From: Mycobacterium arosiense ATCC BAA-1401 = DSM 45069
GTDB taxonomy: Bacteria; Actinomycetota; Actinomycetes; Mycobacteriales; Mycobacteriaceae
Direction of reading: 5' to 3'
Assembly (NCBI RefSeq): GCF_002086125.1
Contig: NZ_MVHG01000030.1
Coordinates: 1 to 52,657 of the forward strand
Length of the DNA stretch: 52,657 nt
Part shown: positions 29,932 through 39,336 of the stretch, piece by piece
How the letters are laid out: each line of letters begins with the position of its first letter
Numbering within the stretch: the stretch's first letter is position 1
The notes under the pieces: model-generated
Database searches by the model: none
The model's input: the letters and a program-made list of their open reading frames with translations, nothing else
Told to the model about the DNA's origin: nothing
Position numbers and translations under genes: made by a program

Positions 29932-30282
29932 ATGCTCATCATTGCGCTGGTATTGGCCCTGATCGGGCTCGTCGCGTTGGTGTTCGCGGTCGTCACCAGC
30001 AACGAGCTGGTGGCCTGGGTCTGCATCGGCGCCAGCGTGGTGGGCGTGGTGCTGTTGATCCTCGACGCGCTGCGGGAACGCCAACGGCGTGAGCTGGGCG
30101 GCGACGAAGCCCAGGACGCCGACGAGAGCCAGGTCGATGAGGAAGGCTATGTCGACTATCCCGAGGCCGACTACCCCGAGGAAGTCCCGGGCGAAGGCGA
30201 ACCGGCGGCGACGGGGGATACCGCGAAGACCGAGGAGTCCAGGGTCCCGGCCGACGACCACGGCGACGAGCGCGCCAAGTAA
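29932..30282 (+). CDS. small two-helix membrane protein with acidic tail (Rv2144c type)
   Basis: 116 aa. Two membrane helices (IIALVLALIGLVALVFAVV and VAWVCIGASVVGVVLLIL) are followed by a strongly acidic cytoplasmic tail (DEAQDADESQVDEEG, YPEADYPEEVPGEGEP). A conserved mycobacterial protein always next to wag31, with no known function. Position suggests a polar-growth or envelope partner, which is inference. Confidence 0.78.
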   Translation: MLIIALVLALIGLVALVFAVVTSNELVAWVCIGASVVGVVLLILDALRERQRRELGGDEAQDADESQVDEEGYVDYPEADYPEEVPGEGEPAATGDTAKTEESRVPADDHGDERAK

Positions 30283-30305
30283 TTCTTTGCTTCGACGATC
30301 GGCGC

Positions 30306-30983
30306 TCAGCCGGCCGGCGTGCCCAGGAGCTCGCGCACCTCGTCGTCGCTGATCTGGTGAAAGTCGTCGTAGACCTGCCCGACCGCTTCGAATCCGGGTG
30401 GCATGGTCAGGCACACCACGTCGTCGGCCTCGCACGCGAGTTCGCGGCAGGTCGACTCCGGTCCCACCGGGACGGCGACCACGATCGATTTCGGGCCGAC
30501 CGCCCGGATGGCGCGCACGGCGGCGAGCATGCTTGCGCCCGTTGCGATTCCGTCGTCGACCAGGACGACGATCCTGTCGCGCAGGTCGGCCGCCGGGCGA
30601 CCACCGCGGTAGGCGTGCTCGCGCCGCAGCAGCTCGGCCGTCTCGCTGTCGATCACCTGGCGCACCTGCTCGTCGGTGATGTGCAGGCTGGCCACCACCT
30701 CGTCGTTCATCACCACGCCACCACCGCTGGCCAAGGCGCCCATCGCCAGCTCCGACCATTGCGGCACCCCGAGCTTGCGGACCAGAAAGACGTCGAGCGG
30801 AGCGCGCAGGGCCGCGGCGATCTCCCAGGCCACCGGCACGCCGCCCCGCGCCAGCCCGAAGACCAGCACATCATCCCGTCCGCGGTAGGCCGCCAGCTCC
30901 CGCCCCAGCGCCCGTCCCGCTTCGCGTCGGTCGACGAACGTCTTGTGCGATGTCCGCCGGATAAAGCCACTCGATCGGTTCAT
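30306..30983 (-). CDS. phosphoribosyltransferase domain protein (Rv2143 type)
   Basis: Type I phosphoribosyltransferase fold, 225 aa. The PRPP loop is clear: VVLVDDGIATGASM, preceded by the FGLARGGVPVAWEIA loop and LVRKLGVPQWSELAMGA flexible-loop region. Such proteins are often annotated as predicted phosphoribosyltransferases of unknown substrate; the M. tuberculosis homologue is longer as I recall. Convergent with the Rv2144c-type gene, 24 bp apart. Confidence 0.8.
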   Translation of the reverse strand: MNRSSGFIRRTSHKTFVDRREAGRALGRELAAYRGRDDVLVFGLARGGVPVAWEIAAALRAPLDVFLVRKLGVPQWSELAMGALASGGGVVMNDEVVASLHITDEQVRQVIDSETAELLRREHAYRGGRPAADLRDRIVVLVDDGIATGASMLAAVRAIRAVGPKSIVVAVPVGPESTCRELACEADDVVCLTMPPGFEAVGQVYDDFHQISDDEVRELLGTPAG

Positions 30984-31170
30984 GCGTTCACACTCCCGGC
31001 TACTGGGCCTACATCCAGGCTACGTGCGGTGGCAATGGGGAGGATGCGCGAGATGGGACCGCCGCCGACGCGGCATAAGTAGGTACGGGTGTGATCGCGG
31101 CTTCGCCGCTCAACACGCTCCATCGGCTCGGAAGTGAATGCGAGCATCCACTTCGGTCGCCTCAGTCGCG

Positions 31171-31256
31171 TGTCCGAGGGGGGACTTGAACCCCCACGCC
31201 CATTAGTAGGGCACTAGCACCTCAAGCTAGCGCGTCTGCCATTCCGCCACTCGGAC
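31171..31256 (-). tRNA. tRNA-Leu (anticodon GAG)
   Basis: 86-nt class II tRNA on the minus strand. Acceptor arms GTCCGAG (from 31256) and CTCGGAC pair perfectly, with discriminator A at 31171. The anticodon stem CTAGC/GCTAG encloses TTGAGGT, giving anticodon GAG. A long variable arm (TGCCCTACTAATGGGCG region) and the T arm with GTTCAAGTC confirm it. CCA is not encoded. Confidence 0.96.
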
Positions 31257-31385
31257 AAGGCCAACCAGCATGGGTTGGCAGCTAAGGCTATCGGATCGGC
31301 CGCCGCGAACCCAATCCAGCTCCTCGAGACGTGTCGATGATCGGCGTCGAGCCGTCCGGCCTGGACAATGGTAGGAAAGGTGGTT

Positions 31386-32741
31386 GTGACCATTCAGAGC
31401 GGGGCGACCGAGGTACCAACCAACCCGAGCGACGACGTGGTCGAAGTTGTCAGCACGTTGATCCGGTTCGACACCACCAACACCGGCGAACCGGAGACGA
31501 CCAAGGGGGAGGCCGACTGCGCGCAGTGGGTCGCCGAGCAGCTCGCCGAAGTCGGCTATGCGCCGCACTACGTCGAATCCGGCGCTCCGGGCCGCGGTAA
31601 CGTGTTCGCTCGGCTGCCGGGCGCGGACACCTCGCGTGGCGCGCTGCTGATTCACGGGCATCTGGACGTGGTCCCGGCCGAACCGACCGAATGGAGCGTG
31701 CACCCGTTCTCCGGCGCGGTCAAAGACGGCTTCGTCTGGGGTCGCGGCGCGGTCGACATGAAGGACATGGTCGGCATGATGATCGTGGTGGCCCGCCACC
31801 TGAAGCGGGCGGGCATCGTGCCGCCGCGCGACCTGGTCTTCGCGTTCATCGCCGACGAAGAACACGGCGGAACCTTTGGCGCGCAGTGGCTGGTCGACAA
31901 TCGCCCGGAGCTCTTCACGGGCATCACCGAGGCGATCGGTGAGGTGGGCGGGTTCTCGCTGACGGTGCCGCGCCGGGACGGCGGCGAACGTCGGCTCTAC
32001 CTGATCGAGACGGCCGAGAAGGGGCTGTCCTGGATGAGACTGACCGCCCGCGGCCCGGCCGGACACGGGTCGATGGTGCACGACCAGAACGCCGTCACCG
32101 CCGTTTCCGAGGCCGTCGCCCGCCTGGGCCGCCACGAGTTCCCGTTCGTGCTGACCGACGCCGTCGCGCAGTTTCTCGCCGCGGTCGGCGAGGAGACCGG
32201 ACTCACCTTCGACACCGAATCGGGGGACCTGCCCGGAGCGATCGACAAGCTGGGGCCGATGGCCCGCATGCTCAAGGCCGTGTTGCACGACACCGCGAAC
32301 CCCACCATGCTCAAGGCGGGGTATAAGGCCAACGTCGTCCCGGCCATCGCCGAGGCCGTGGTGGACTGCAGGATTCTGCCGGGCCGCAGGGAGGCGTTCG
32401 AGGCCGAAGTCGGCGAGCTGCTCGGGCCGGACGTGACGCGCGAGTGGATCAAGGATTTCTCGTCCTATGAGACCAGCTTCGACGGCGACCTCGTCGACGC
32501 CATGAACGCCGCCGTGCTGACGTACGATCCGGACGCCCGCACCGTGCCGTATATGCTTTCCGGCGGCACCGATGCAAAATCGTTTGCGCGCTTGGGTATT
32601 CGTTGTTTCGGCTTCAGCCCGCTGCGGTTGCCGCCGGACCTGGATTTCACCGCGTTGTTCCATGGCGTCGATGAGCGGGTACCCATCGATGCGCTGCGGT
32701 TCGGCACCGACGTGCTGGCCCACTTCCTGACCCACTGCTAG
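31386..32741 (+). CDS. M20 family zinc metallopeptidase (Rv2141c, DapE/ArgE-like)
   Basis: Two-zinc amidohydrolase/peptidase of 451 aa. Metal and catalytic residues are visible: LLIHGHLDVVPAEP (His, and the catalytic-support Asp), GRGAVDMKDM (bridging Asp), FIADEEHGGTFGAQWL (catalytic Glu and ligand Glu) and a C-terminal FHGVDERVP (ligand His). A dimerisation domain with GPAGHGSMVHDQNAVTA lies between. M. tuberculosis Rv2141c carries the name dapE2, but sequence does not prove succinyl-DAP activity. GTG 31386 is preferred: GGAAAGG lies 5 nt upstream and the protein then starts VTIQSG like relatives; ATG 31368 is an alternative. Confidence 0.87.
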   Translation: MTIQSGATEVPTNPSDDVVEVVSTLIRFDTTNTGEPETTKGEADCAQWVAEQLAEVGYAPHYVESGAPGRGNVFARLPGADTSRGALLIHGHLDVVPAEPTEWSVHPFSGAVKDGFVWGRGAVDMKDMVGMMIVVARHLKRAGIVPPRDLVFAFIADEEHGGTFGAQWLVDNRPELFTGITEAIGEVGGFSLTVPRRDGGERRLYLIETAEKGLSWMRLTARGPAGHGSMVHDQNAVTAVSEAVARLGRHEFPFVLTDAVAQFLAAVGEETGLTFDTESGDLPGAIDKLGPMARMLKAVLHDTANPTMLKAGYKANVVPAIAEAVVDCRILPGRREAFEAEVGELLGPDVTREWIKDFSSYETSFDGDLVDAMNAAVLTYDPDARTVPYMLSGGTDAKSFARLGIRCFGFSPLRLPPDLDFTALFHGVDERVPIDALRFGTDVLAHFLTHC

Positions 32742-32777
32742 ATGACAGACGCAAGCCGATCACACGAGAGGACCGCC

Positions 32778-33308
32778 ATGAGCACTGCTCCTGACCCGTA
32801 CGCATCGCTGCCCAAGCTGCCGACCTTCACGCTGACCTCGCAATCCGTCAGCGACGGCCAGCCGTTGGCCAAGCCGCAAGTCAGCGGAATCATGGGCGCG
32901 GGCGGCGAAGACGTCAGCCCCCAGCTGAGCTGGTCGGGCTTCCCGGAGGAGACCCGCAGCTTCGCCGTCACCGTCTATGACCCCGACGCCCCGACGGCCT
33001 CCGGATTCTGGCACTGGGCGGTGGCCAACCTGCCGGCCGACGTCACCGAGCTGCCCGCGGGCGCCGGCGATGGCAGCAACCTGCCCGGCGATGCGCTGAC
33101 GCTGGTGAACGACGCCGGGCAGCGCCGCTACATCGGGGCCGCGCCGCCGGCGGGCCATGGCCCACACCGCTACTACATCGCCGTGCACGCCGTGGACACC
33201 GAGAAGCTGGATCTGCCCGAGGACGCCAGCCCGGCCTTCCTCGGGTTCAACCTGTTCCAGCACGCCATCGCGCGGGCGGTCATCCACGCCACCTACGAAC
33301 AGAAGTAG
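32778..33308 (+). CDS. PEBP/YbhB family phosphatidylethanolamine-binding-like protein (Rv2140c type)
   Basis: Cytosolic ligand-binding protein of 176 aa in the Raf-kinase-inhibitor/PEBP fold. Ligand-pocket signatures: [19 protein letters not shown] and [18 protein letters not shown] 32778 follows AGAGGA and aligns with the usual start; the frame is open to the previous stop. It sits 36 bp after the M20 peptidase, so the pair may be one transcript. M. tuberculosis Rv2140c is a well-folded conserved protein with no settled function. Confidence 0.88.
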   Translation: MSTAPDPYASLPKLPTFTLTSQSVSDGQPLAKPQVSGIMGAGGEDVSPQLSWSGFPEETRSFAVTVYDPDAPTASGFWHWAVANLPADVTELPAGAGDGSNLPGDALTLVNDAGQRRYIGAAPPAGHGPHRYYIAVHAVDTEKLDLPEDASPAFLGFNLFQHAIARAVIHATYEQK

Positions 33309-33322
33309 GGCTCTCGGCGGTT

Positions 33323-34864
33323 TCACCGGCGTCCGGTGGCCGGGGCGAGGTGCGCCATCCCGCGAAGAACCCACGGTGCCCGCGCCGCGATCAGCTCCAC
33401 GGCGCGGTCCGAGCGGCGCATCGCGGTCCGACGGCCGGGAGTGGGCGTCGACACCAGTTGCGCCTCAGGCGATCCCGCCCGCGGTCCGTGGCGATCGACC
33501 GCCAGTAATTGCCAACGGCCGGGCACGCCACGCAACTCGACGCTGCCGCGGTCCTCGAAGCCTGTGCCCGACCCGACGACCAGGTCGCACACGGTGCGGG
33601 ACACGAGAATGTCGCCCGCCCCGGCGTGCCCGAGGATCCGCGCCGCGATGTGTACCGCGATTCCGCCGATGTCGTTGTCCAGTAGTTCGCATTCTCCGGT
33701 GTGAATGCCGATGCGGATCTGGACGCCCAGGATCTCGGCGTCACCGCGCAACGCCTCGGCGCAGCGGATCGCCTGCGTCGGGCCGTCGAAGGTGGTAAGG
33801 TGTCCGTCGCCGGTGCTCTTGACCACCGTGCCGCCGAACCGTTGGGTGAGTTCGGCGGTGATCTCACCGAAGCGGTGCAACACCGCGCGCCACCGCTCAT
33901 CGCCCGCCGCCGCGGCATGTTGAGTCGAGGCGACCATGTCGGTGAACAACACGGTGCGCAGGGCGCGATGTGACTGTGCGGGTGCGGCATGGCTGCCGGT
34001 GAGGAACTCCTCGATCCCGGCCAGGATTTTGTCGGGGTCGGTCAAGAAGGGTGCGTGATCCACACCCTCGACCTCGAGGTACCGTGCGCCGGCGATGTGG
34101 TCGGCGACATAGCGGCCGAACTGCACCGGAACCGCGGGGTCCGCGCGGGCATGGATGACCAAAGTCGGCGCGCTGATCGTGGGCAGGATCGGGCGCACGT
34201 CAGTGAGAAAGGCCGCTTCGAACGACGCCCGCGCCATTCCCGGGCTCGCGCTCATGCGCTCCAACATTGCGAGCTGGCGTATCGACCGGACCGACGGCGC
34301 GCTGATGCTGGCCGCCGCACCGCTGCCCCACCGCGAGCGCACGGCACGGCCGCCTTCCAGCCAGCGGGCGAGCTGTTCAACCGATGGCGTGTAGTCCTCA
34401 CCCAACTCGGAAAGGTAGCGCGCCCGCAGCTCGGCCGGGTCACGATCCATGTCATCCCACCCGCACGGGTGAAACGAGTATGTGGCGCAAAGGATCAGCG
34501 CCCGCACTCGCTCCGGCCGGGCTGCCGCGAACATCATGGACGCCGGTCCACCGTCGCTCAGACCGGAGATGACGGCGCGTCCGAAGCCGACGGCGTCCAT
34601 GACGGCCTCGATCTCGGCCACCCGATCATCCAGCGTCCGCACTTTCGGCACCGGGTCTGAGAGCCCGATCCCGGCCTTGTCGAACACAAGGACGCGACAG
34701 AACGTGGCCAGCTGCTCCATGAACGCTTTGAATTGGGGCAGGGTCCAAGCCAGCTCGATGTGGCTGACGAACGGCCCGACGACGACGAGCTCGACGGGCC
34801 CGTCGCCGAAGACCTGATACGCCAGGCTGAGATCGCCACACGCTGCGTATGACGTTTCCGGCAC
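33323..34864 (-). CDS. alpha/beta hydrolase fused to class III adenylate/guanylate cyclase domain (LipJ-like)
   Basis: Two-domain protein of 513 aa. Residues 1-285 are an alpha/beta hydrolase with nucleophile elbow SGLSDGG (Ser about 103), acid Asp in HARADPAVPV and His in VEGVDHAPFL. Residues about 300-470 are a class III nucleotide cyclase: FTDMVAST (metal Asp), VVKSTGDGHLTTFDG (Lys and second metal Asp), RIGIHTGE, and GIAVHIAARI with the transition-state Arg. The substrate-specifying Asn/Asp position before IAAR is a His, as I recall for M. tuberculosis Rv1900c (LipJ), the closest architecture I know. No gene of this kind lies here in M. tuberculosis as I recall, so this is an insertion between the PEBP gene and pyrD. 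Confidence 0.88.
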   Translation of the reverse strand: MPETSYAACGDLSLAYQVFGDGPVELVVVGPFVSHIELAWTLPQFKAFMEQLATFCRVLVFDKAGIGLSDPVPKVRTLDDRVAEIEAVMDAVGFGRAVISGLSDGGPASMMFAAARPERVRALILCATYSFHPCGWDDMDRDPAELRARYLSELGEDYTPSVEQLARWLEGGRAVRSRWGSGAAASISAPSVRSIRQLAMLERMSASPGMARASFEAAFLTDVRPILPTISAPTLVIHARADPAVPVQFGRYVADHIAGARYLEVEGVDHAPFLTDPDKILAGIEEFLTGSHAAPAQSHRALRTVLFTDMVASTQHAAAAGDERWRAVLHRFGEITAELTQRFGGTVVKSTGDGHLTTFDGPTQAIRCAEALRGDAEILGVQIRIGIHTGECELLDNDIGGIAVHIAARILGHAGAGDILVSRTVCDLVVGSGTGFEDRGSVELRGVPGRWQLLAVDRHGPRAGSPEAQLVSTPTPGRRTAMRRSDRAVELIAARAPWVLRGMAHLAPATGRR

Positions 34865-34998
34865 TGGTTGAGCGTACTGCCGATCTCACCGCCCGGCGGG
34901 GCGCCGGCCGCTGTCGGCCAAATCGACTCCCCGCACTGATCGCCCAGGCATCATCAACTGTCACGGCGGGACTCTCGAGGCAAGGGGTACGGCGTAGC

Positions 34999-36078
34999 TC
35001 AATCAGGCAGTCCCGGCGCATGCGCTGCTGAGCCGACGGCATCGCTGAGTGAGGCGAAGCCGCCGTCATGCAGCCGCCGCGCAATGCCGTCGTGAATCTG
35101 CTTGGCCCACAAGCCCCCTCCGTAGATGAAGCCGGTATAGCCCTGCAACAGCGATGCGCCCGCGGTAATCCGCTCCCAGGCGTCGTCCGCTGTTTCGATG
35201 CCCCCGACACCGATCAGCACCAGCCGATCGCCGACCCGGCGGTAAAGCCGGCGCAGCACCTCGACCGAACGGCGAGCCACCGGCGGCCCGGAGATGCCTC
35301 CGGGACCCAGCTCGTCGACCCGCGGCGTCCGCAGACCTTGCCGCGACACCGTGGTGTTGGTGGCGACGATGCCGGCCAGACCCAATTCGACTGCCAACTC
35401 CGCGATCTCGTCCACGTCGGAATCGGAGAGGTCCGGCGCGATCTTCACCAGCACCGGTGTGGACGTCTCGGCGAGCACCGCCGACAGGATGGGCCGCAGC
35501 GACTCGACCGCCTGCAGATCCCGCAGCCCGGGGGTGTTCGGCGAGCTGACGTTGACCACCAGATATGACGCCAGCGGGCCGACCAGCCGGGCGTTCGCCC
35601 GGTAATCGTCGACGGCCTCGTCGGCGGGCGTCGCCTTGGTCTTGCCGATGTTCACCCCGATCGGCACCTCGGGCCGGTGCCGCGCAAGCCGCAACGCCAG
35701 CGCGCCCGCACCGAGATTGTTGAAGCCCATTCGGTTCAGCAGGGCCCGGTCGGCCGGCAACCGGAACATGCGGGGTGCCGGATTGCCCGGTTGCGGGTTG
35801 GCGGTGACCGTCCCCACCTCTGCATGCCCGAACCCCAGCGCACCCCAGGTGAGCAGCCCCAGGCCGTCCTTATCGAAGCCGGCCGCCAGCCCGAGTGGCC
35901 CCGGAAAACGCACTCCGAACACCGTGCTGGCCAGCGCCGGATCCGTCGGGGCCAGCCATCGGTTCAGCAACCGACGCGTCCAGGCGACCGCGGTGACGCC
36001 ACGCAGCAAGGCGAACACCAGGGTGTGAATCCGCTCGGGCGGAATCATGAAAAACAGCTGTCGCAGCAGGCCGTACAT
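34999..36078 (-). CDS. pyrD: dihydroorotate dehydrogenase (quinone), class 2
   Basis: Membrane-associated FMN enzyme oxidising dihydroorotate in pyrimidine synthesis and passing electrons to menaquinone. The N-terminal amphipathic helix ([20 protein letters not shown]) marks the class 2 type. FMN/substrate blocks: [32 protein letters not shown] with the catalytic-base Ser, [25 protein letters not shown] and [15 protein letters not shown] 36078 has GAGGG upstream and gives 359 aa; the longer open frame runs into the neighbouring gene. Confidence 0.95.
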   Translation of the reverse strand: MYGLLRQLFFMIPPERIHTLVFALLRGVTAVAWTRRLLNRWLAPTDPALASTVFGVRFPGPLGLAAGFDKDGLGLLTWGALGFGHAEVGTVTANPQPGNPAPRMFRLPADRALLNRMGFNNLGAGALALRLARHRPEVPIGVNIGKTKATPADEAVDDYRANARLVGPLASYLVVNVSSPNTPGLRDLQAVESLRPILSAVLAETSTPVLVKIAPDLSDSDVDEIAELAVELGLAGIVATNTTVSRQGLRTPRVDELGPGGISGPPVARRSVEVLRRLYRRVGDRLVLIGVGGIETADDAWERITAGASLLQGYTGFIYGGGLWAKQIHDGIARRLHDGGFASLSDAVGSAAHAPGLPD

Positions 36079-36110
36079 CCGGTGTCCGCCCTCGCGTGGC
36101 CGGGCGGCAG

Positions 36111-36332
36111 TCACAGTTCCGGCTGGTCGGGCCGTCGCCCCTCGGAGGCGGCGCCCTCCATGCGAGACTTCTTGCGGCGCAACAACACTCGTCTGCTGCC
36201 GTCGTTGTAAAGCCGCACCCGGGTCAACTCCCAGCCGCGGTATTCGGCCTCGATGGACAGTCGGGTGGACGCGCTGACCCGGGTCACTTCCGGCGGCAAA
36301 CGCAGCGGCGCCCATTCGTAGTCGTCAGACAT
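36111..36332 (-). CDS. small conserved DUF5703-like protein
   Basis: 73 aa. Conserved-looking core [18 protein letters not shown] followed by [20 protein letters not shown] and a basic stretch LLRRKKSRM. Such proteins lie beside pyrD and lppL in many actinobacteria; function is unknown. The ATG at 36332 gives MSDDYEWAP; a TTG at 36380 overlapping the lppL stop would add 16 residues. On the same strand between lppL and pyrD, probably co-transcribed. Confidence 0.65.
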   Translation of the reverse strand: MSDDYEWAPLRLPPEVTRVSASTRLSIEAEYRGWELTRVRLYNDGSRRVLLRRKKSRMEGAASEGRRPDQPEL

Positions 36333-36376
36333 CTCGGTGTCCCAGCCCGCGGGCAGCCGGCTCCGCCGCGCCGCGG

Positions 36377-37444
36377 TCAACGCGTGCCCGCCGCGTGCTC
36401 GATGACCTGAACCCCGGCACCGGAACCCGACACCACGTACAGGGTGCCTGACGCTTCGTCGAAGGCCAGCGAGTTCGGTTGCTGCACGGTCGGGTAACGC
36501 ACCTTTTCGACGGGAATTCCGGTGGACAGATCGTAACCAATGACCATATTGGAAACGGTCTGCGACACCCAGGCTAACGCGCGGGAGCCGGCCAGGCCGT
36601 ACGGCGCCGCCGGAACCGGGTAGGCCTGGCGCAGGATCAGCGGATCCACGCCGTAGACCAGCAGCTGGCCACCGCGGGTGTCGGCGACCAGCACCCGGCC
36701 CGCCGGATCGGCGGACATGGTGGTGGCGCCCCGGCCCGCGCGCAGCGCCTGCTGGGCATGACCGTCGGCGCCCAGCGTCGTCACCGACGTCTGTCCACGG
36801 TCCAGCACCACCGTCGTATCACCTTGTGCGGCAAGAGCATCGACGCGGGCAAAGATCTTGCTGCGGTTGGCCACGGTCGCGCTGGTGACGGTGGCCGGTG
36901 CCTGGGAGGCAAGGGTGTAGACGGCGCCGTCGGCGCTGCCCAGCACCAGCTTGCCGTCGGCGCGCCGGGCCACCGCGGTGAACTCGGTTTGGGCCGCGTC
37001 GGCGACGGCCACCTGGGTAACGCGGCCCGTGGACAGTTCGACGGCGAAGTAGCCGCCCCGGGCCGCCAGGTAGGCGGTTCCGCGGCCGTCATCGGCCAGC
37101 GCGGTCGCGGGTCCGGGCAACTCGACCACGCGGGGCGTGACCTGCGCATTACCGAAGACGGTGATGCTGGCGGGCGCGGTCGGGTCGGCGCCCGGCGTCA
37201 GGACCGCCAGCTGATGCGTGCCGGCGTCGAAGACCGCCGCGGCGGCGTGACCGGCCAGCGGCCGCACCGCGCCGGTCGGCCGCTGCGAAGCGGGCGGTGA
37301 CACGGCGGCGCGTGCCGGTTCGATGGTGCGCGGAGCGCCACCGAGCGGATTGGATGAACATCCGGCCGTCACCCACAGCAAAATCGCGAGAGTCGTCAAA
37401 CCGCCCCGAGCCGCCCGTTTCCGGCGCGGCGGTGGTGGCAGCAA
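36377..37444 (-). CDS. lppL: lipoprotein LppL
   Basis: Exported lipoprotein with a predicted beta-propeller. Signal: basic RRKRAARGG, hydrophobic LTTLAILLWV and lipobox VTAGC. The remainder has repeated propeller-blade patterns (ADDGRGTAYLAARGGYFAVEL, ARRADGKLVLGSADGAVYTL, ADPAGRVLVADTRGGQLLVYG, AFDEASGTLYVVSGSG). The start is set at TTG 37444, which has GAGGGA 6 nt upstream and gives 355 aa with a short n-region; an ATG 26 codons upstream would place an odd Pro-rich segment before the signal. Role unknown; adjacency to pyrD is conserved. Confidence 0.86.
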   Translation of the reverse strand: MLPPPPRRKRAARGGLTTLAILLWVTAGCSSNPLGGAPRTIEPARAAVSPPASQRPTGAVRPLAGHAAAAVFDAGTHQLAVLTPGADPTAPASITVFGNAQVTPRVVELPGPATALADDGRGTAYLAARGGYFAVELSTGRVTQVAVADAAQTEFTAVARRADGKLVLGSADGAVYTLASQAPATVTSATVANRSKIFARVDALAAQGDTTVVLDRGQTSVTTLGADGHAQQALRAGRGATTMSADPAGRVLVADTRGGQLLVYGVDPLILRQAYPVPAAPYGLAGSRALAWVSQTVSNMVIGYDLSTGIPVEKVRYPTVQQPNSLAFDEASGTLYVVSGSGAGVQVIEHAAGTR

Positions 37445-37576
37445 TTCATTTCCCTCGTGGTGTGGCGGCGGGATCCAACCGGGATCCAAGCGGAACACCG
37501 ATTCTAGGGAACGCTTTCGCATCCACTAACGCCGTGCCGCCTGCATCCCGCCCTACCGGCGAGGTATGGTCAGCTC

Positions 37577-37879
37577 ATGGCCGTCACCGCTGACCGTCAT
37601 ATGACGCAGAACGAGTTTGCTGTCGAGGACATGTCAACAGGCATCTCCGCTAGCGGATACGGACAAGTCGGTGATGGGCGAAGCTTTTCGTTCCACATCG
37701 AAAACCGATCCCTGGTCGTCGAGGTTTACCGGCCGCGCTTGGCGGGGCCCGTCCCGCAGGCCGAAGAGGTGGTCGCCAGGGCGGTCCGCGACGTGGTCGA
37801 CATCGACCTGACCGACGAGCGCAGCCTGAGCGCTGCGGTGCGCGACTCCATCACGCACGCGTTGCCCGTTTCGCGCTAG
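37577..37879 (+). CDS. conserved hypothetical protein (Rv2137c type)
   Basis: 100 aa with no recognisable domain. A beta-rich central part (RSFSFHIENRSLVVEVYRPR) is followed by a helix with acidic and hydrophobic residues (AEEVVARAVRDVVDIDLTDE). It diverges from lppL and lies 46 bp before the histidine phosphatase gene. In M. tuberculosis the undecaprenyl-diphosphatase gene (Rv2136c) follows this position as I recall; here it is absent. Confidence 0.7.
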   Translation: MAVTADRHMTQNEFAVEDMSTGISASGYGQVGDGRSFSFHIENRSLVVEVYRPRLAGPVPQAEEVVARAVRDVVDIDLTDERSLSAAVRDSITHALPVSR

Positions 37880-37925
37880 TCATCTCCGGTCACCGACCCG
37901 CCCAGCGGGTACCGTCGTGGTCGAC

Positions 37926-38687
37926 ATGACCGTCATCCTGTTGCGGCACGGCCGCTCGACTTCCAACACGGCGGGCGTTCTCGCCGGTCGCTCGGAGGGC
38001 GTCGACCTCGATGACAAGGGCCGCGAGCAGGCGGACGGCCTGATCGATCGGATCGGCGATTTGCCGATCCAGGCGCTGATCAGTTCGCCGTTGTTGCGCT
38101 GCCAACGCACCCTGGAACCGTTGGCCGACGCGTTGTGCCTGACGCCGCTCGTCGACGATCGGCTTGCCGAGGTGGATTACGGCGAATGGACGGGCCGCAA
38201 GATCGGCGACCTGGTCGGCGAGCCGCTGTGGAAGGTCGTGCAGGCGCATCCCAGCGCGGCGGTGTTCCCCGGCGGCGAGGGGTTGGCGCAGGTGCAGGCA
38301 CGGGCGGTGGCCGCCGTGCGCGAGCACGACCGCCGCCTGGCCGCCGAGGCCGGGGGAGAGGGTGGCGGCGATGTGCTGTGGGTCGCTTGCACTCACGGCG
38401 ACGTCATCAAGGCCGTCATCGCCGACGCGTACGGGATCCACCTGGACGGCTTCCAGCGCGTCACCGCCGACCCGGCGTCAGTGAGTGTGATCCGCTACAC
38501 CGAACTGCGCCCGTTTGTGTTGCACGTCAACCACACCGGTGCGCGGCTGTCCGCGTCCTTGCGCGCCGGGCCCCCCGCGAAGGCGGAGGCGAAGCCGGAC
38601 GCCGGCCCCACATCCAACGGAGAGGCGCAGCAAGCGGCCGCGGGAGTGCCGTCCAGCGACGCGGTGGTCGGCGGTTCCACGGATTAA
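37926..38687 (+). CDS. histidine phosphatase superfamily protein (Rv2135c / MSMEG_4193 type)
   Basis: Phosphoglycerate-mutase-like phosphatase of 253 aa. The catalytic RHG motif is at the N-terminus (MTVILLRHGRSTSN), with SSPLLRCQRTLEPLA, the EVDYGEWTGRKIGDL block carrying the acid Glu, and the second His in WVACTHGDVIKAV. The ~55-residue C-terminal tail is Ala/Pro-rich and variable. First of three co-directional genes that travel together beside mshC in actinobacteria. ATG 37926 aligns with relatives; GTG 37917 is possible. Confidence 0.87.
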   Translation: MTVILLRHGRSTSNTAGVLAGRSEGVDLDDKGREQADGLIDRIGDLPIQALISSPLLRCQRTLEPLADALCLTPLVDDRLAEVDYGEWTGRKIGDLVGEPLWKVVQAHPSAAVFPGGEGLAQVQARAVAAVREHDRRLAAEAGGEGGGDVLWVACTHGDVIKAVIADAYGIHLDGFQRVTADPASVSVIRYTELRPFVLHVNHTGARLSASLRAGPPAKAEAKPDAGPTSNGEAQQAAAGVPSSDAVVGGSTD

Positions 38688-38748
38688 TTCGGCGGCCGGC
38701 TCGATCGGATCGCACGGCGACCGCAACTGCCGGTATTTTGGAAGTGCC

Positions 38749-39336
38749 ATGGCCCGCGCAATTCATGTCTTCCGCACGCCCGACCGCTTCGTGGCCGGGA
38801 CAGTCGGCCAGCCCGGAAATCGCACGTTCTACATCCAAGCTGTGCACGACGCCCGAGTGGTGTCGGTGATTTTGGAGAAACAGCAGGTGGCGGTGCTTTC
38901 CGAGCGCATCGGCGCGCTGCTGCTCGAGGTGAACCGCAGGTTCGGCACGCCCGTTCCGCCGGAGCCCGCCGAGATCGAGGACCTCGACCCGCTGGTAACC
39001 CCCGTTGACGCCGAGTTCCGGGTCGGAACCATGGGCCTGGGCTGGGATTCGGAGGCCCAGACAGTGGTGGTCGAGCTGCTGGCGGTCACCGACGCCGAGT
39101 TCGACGCCTCGGTGGTGCTCGATGACACCGAGGAGGGTCCCGATGCGGTCCGGGTGTTCTTGACCCCGGAGTCGGCGCGCCAGTTCGCCACCCGCTCCAA
39201 TCGCGTCATCTCCGCGGGACGCCCGCCGTGTCCGCTGTGCGACGAACCACTGGACCCGGAGGGCCATATTTGCGCGCGCGCCAACGGATATCGCCGCAGT
39301 GCGCTGCTCGGGCCTGACGATGACCCCGAGGTCTGA
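38749..39336 (+). CDS. DUF3090 protein (Rv2134c type) with C-terminal Cys motif
   Basis: 195 aa, the standard length for DUF3090. Conserved N-terminus IHVFRTPDRFVAGTVGQPGNRTF and central EFRVGTMGLGWD. The C-terminus carries CPLCDEPLDPEGHICARANGY, a plausible metal-binding knuckle (two Cys then His and Cys). The frame is open far upstream, but ATG 38749 is where homology begins. It overlaps the next gene by 17 bp. Function unknown. Confidence 0.85.
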   Translation: MARAIHVFRTPDRFVAGTVGQPGNRTFYIQAVHDARVVSVILEKQQVAVLSERIGALLLEVNRRFGTPVPPEPAEIEDLDPLVTPVDAEFRVGTMGLGWDSEAQTVVVELLAVTDAEFDASVVLDDTEEGPDAVRVFLTPESARQFATRSNRVISAGRPPCPLCDEPLDPEGHICARANGYRRSALLGPDDDPEV

